A stretch of 64,000 bases of DNA from Nocardiopsis endophytica (GTDB lineage Bacteria; Actinomycetota; Actinomycetes; Streptosporangiales; Streptosporangiaceae), in contig NZ_JAQFWQ010000003.1 of the NCBI RefSeq assembly GCF_027706725.1, positions 62,001 to 126,000 of the forward strand, read 5' to 3'. Below, one piece after another: positions 63,418 through 64,000 of this stretch (its first letter is position 1; each line of letters opens with the position of its first letter). The notes beneath the pieces are model-generated. The model had not been told where the DNA came from. It did no database searches and was given only the letters and a program-made list of their open reading frames with translations. A program made the translations under genes and the position numbers.

Positions 63418-64000
63418 TTATATGATTTCCAGGATGTAGACCGGCCACCGGTCGATGACCTCGAACCCGGCGCGGTCCGCCGCCTCCGCGACGATCTCGT
63501 CGTCGAACTCCTGCAGGTGGAACTCGCGCACCCCCTCGGCGGCGCGCAGCCCCTCGACGGCCTCGGCGAGCGCCCCGGCCAGCGCCTCCGCCTCGGGGCC
63601 GCGGTGCACCACCAGGCCCGCCGACGCCGTGCCCTTGTCGTCCACCAGCACCGTGAACTGGGCCGAGGGCACCCCGTCGCCGTCCTCGGGCATCAGGTCG
63701 AAGGTGGCCTCACCGACCAGCAGGTCCGGCCCCAGGTGGCTGTTGTCCAGCCACTCCCGCACATCCTCGCGGTCCCAGTCCTCGCCGAAGTCGTTGTCGG
63801 CCCCGAACGCCCGGTACAGCTCCACGTAGGTGTCCAGCAGGGCGTCGTCGGGCTCGGTCGGCATGGTGCGCACCCGCACCGGCGGCAGGCCGGGCGGGCG
63901 CCGCCAGTCCGCGCCCGCGCCCCAGGTGCGGCCCTCCTCGCGGTCCACCTCGGCGCCGAGCGGCTCGGCCAGGCGGGCATCGGCCTCGCGCTGGGTCGGC
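63418..64000 (-). CDS. C-terminal part of an acetyltransferase-like protein (5' end off window)
   Basis: At least 193 residues, open at the right edge. The frame continues upstream of the GTG at 63948 as PTQREADARLAEPLGAEVDREEG, so that GTG is probably internal. RTMPTEPDDALLDTYVELYRAFG followed by an acidic stretch resembles the linker and start of the second half of double-GNAT proteins. AQFTVLVDDKGTASAGLVVHRGPEAEALAGALAEAVEGL and FDDEIVAEAADRAGFEVIDRWPVYILEII look like a degenerate GNAT core and end. Function is unknown. It is G+C-rich host sequence next to the foreign RM island, with its stop 137 bp from the methyltransferase gene. Confidence 0.55.
   Translation of the reverse strand, partial: PTQREADARLAEPLGAEVDREEGRTWGAGADWRRPPGLPPVRVRTMPTEPDDALLDTYVELYRAFGADNDFGEDWDREDVREWLDNSHLGPDLLVGEATFDLMPEDGDGVPSAQFTVLVDDKGTASAGLVVHRGPEAEALAGALAEAVEGLRAAEGVREFHLQEFDDEIVAEAADRAGFEVIDRWPVYILEII

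Noticed and set aside
1-64000. Avoidance of GAGCTC as evidence for a long-resident SacI-like system
   Set aside because: The site occurs several times in ordinary genes, so no avoidance can be claimed by eye.

Overview
The window is G+C-rich throughout except for a few islands. It carries actinomycete gene families: SARP and AfsA proteins, a DHA2 exporter, DUF5685, DUF4132 and DUF5701 proteins, an HspR-type MerR with a HAIR-like site, and many GTG and TTG starts with start/stop overlaps. The best guess is a filamentous actinomycete, with Nocardiopsis or a relative slightly favoured over Streptomyces; the sequence alone does not settle the genus.

Layout. 1-3.7 kb: divergent GABA-catabolism genes (gabD partial, gabT) and a secreted pectate lyase with an elaborate promoter. 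3.8-7.6 kb: a tRNA-Arg with a perfect terminator, then a visibly less G+C-rich divergent pair (AlbA_2/GHKL regulator and HTH protein) sharing an array of 12-bp repeats. 7.6-13.8 kb: HspR-like/Hsp20 pair, then MFS, PadR, sulfatase and formylglycine-generating enzyme. 13.8-19.9 kb: a rhamnoside operon (transporter, GH78, esterase) with a divergent LacI and an operator inside the promoter. 20-31.6 kb: housekeeping and secreted functions: UbiB-like kinase, DUF5685 with a cysteine-rich tail, TetR and membrane protein, GH114, GH43, MaoC, an orphan histidine kinase, and a MarR-controlled exporter. The pectate lyase, rhamnosidase and arabinosidase-like enzyme together suggest use of plant pectin, including rhamnogalacturonan side chains.

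31.9-43.7 kb is the most interesting part. It holds an FAD monooxygenase, aldo/keto reductase, SARP, orphan LuxR-type response regulator, FabG, KAS III-like enzyme, free-standing ACP, active ketosynthase, a ketosynthase-like protein that has lost its catalytic residues, an AfsA (gamma-butyrolactone synthase family) protein and a HAD phosphatase. I read it as a self-contained pathway: a private type II synthase makes a beta-ketoacyl-ACP, AfsA condenses it with a C3 phosphate, and the phosphatase finishes a butenolide, butyrolactone or related signal or metabolite. It may extend to 46.4-52.8 kb, where a DHA2 exporter faces an operon of two P450s, TetR, ferredoxin and ferredoxin reductase.

52.9-60.1 kb: a 1,845-residue DUF4132 protein, DUF5701 and a GNAT. 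60.1-63.3 kb is an AT-richer foreign island: a decayed IS701-like transposase, about 380 bp without genes, then a restriction-modification pair whose endonuclease closely resembles R.SacI (GAGCTC). A partial gene closes the window.
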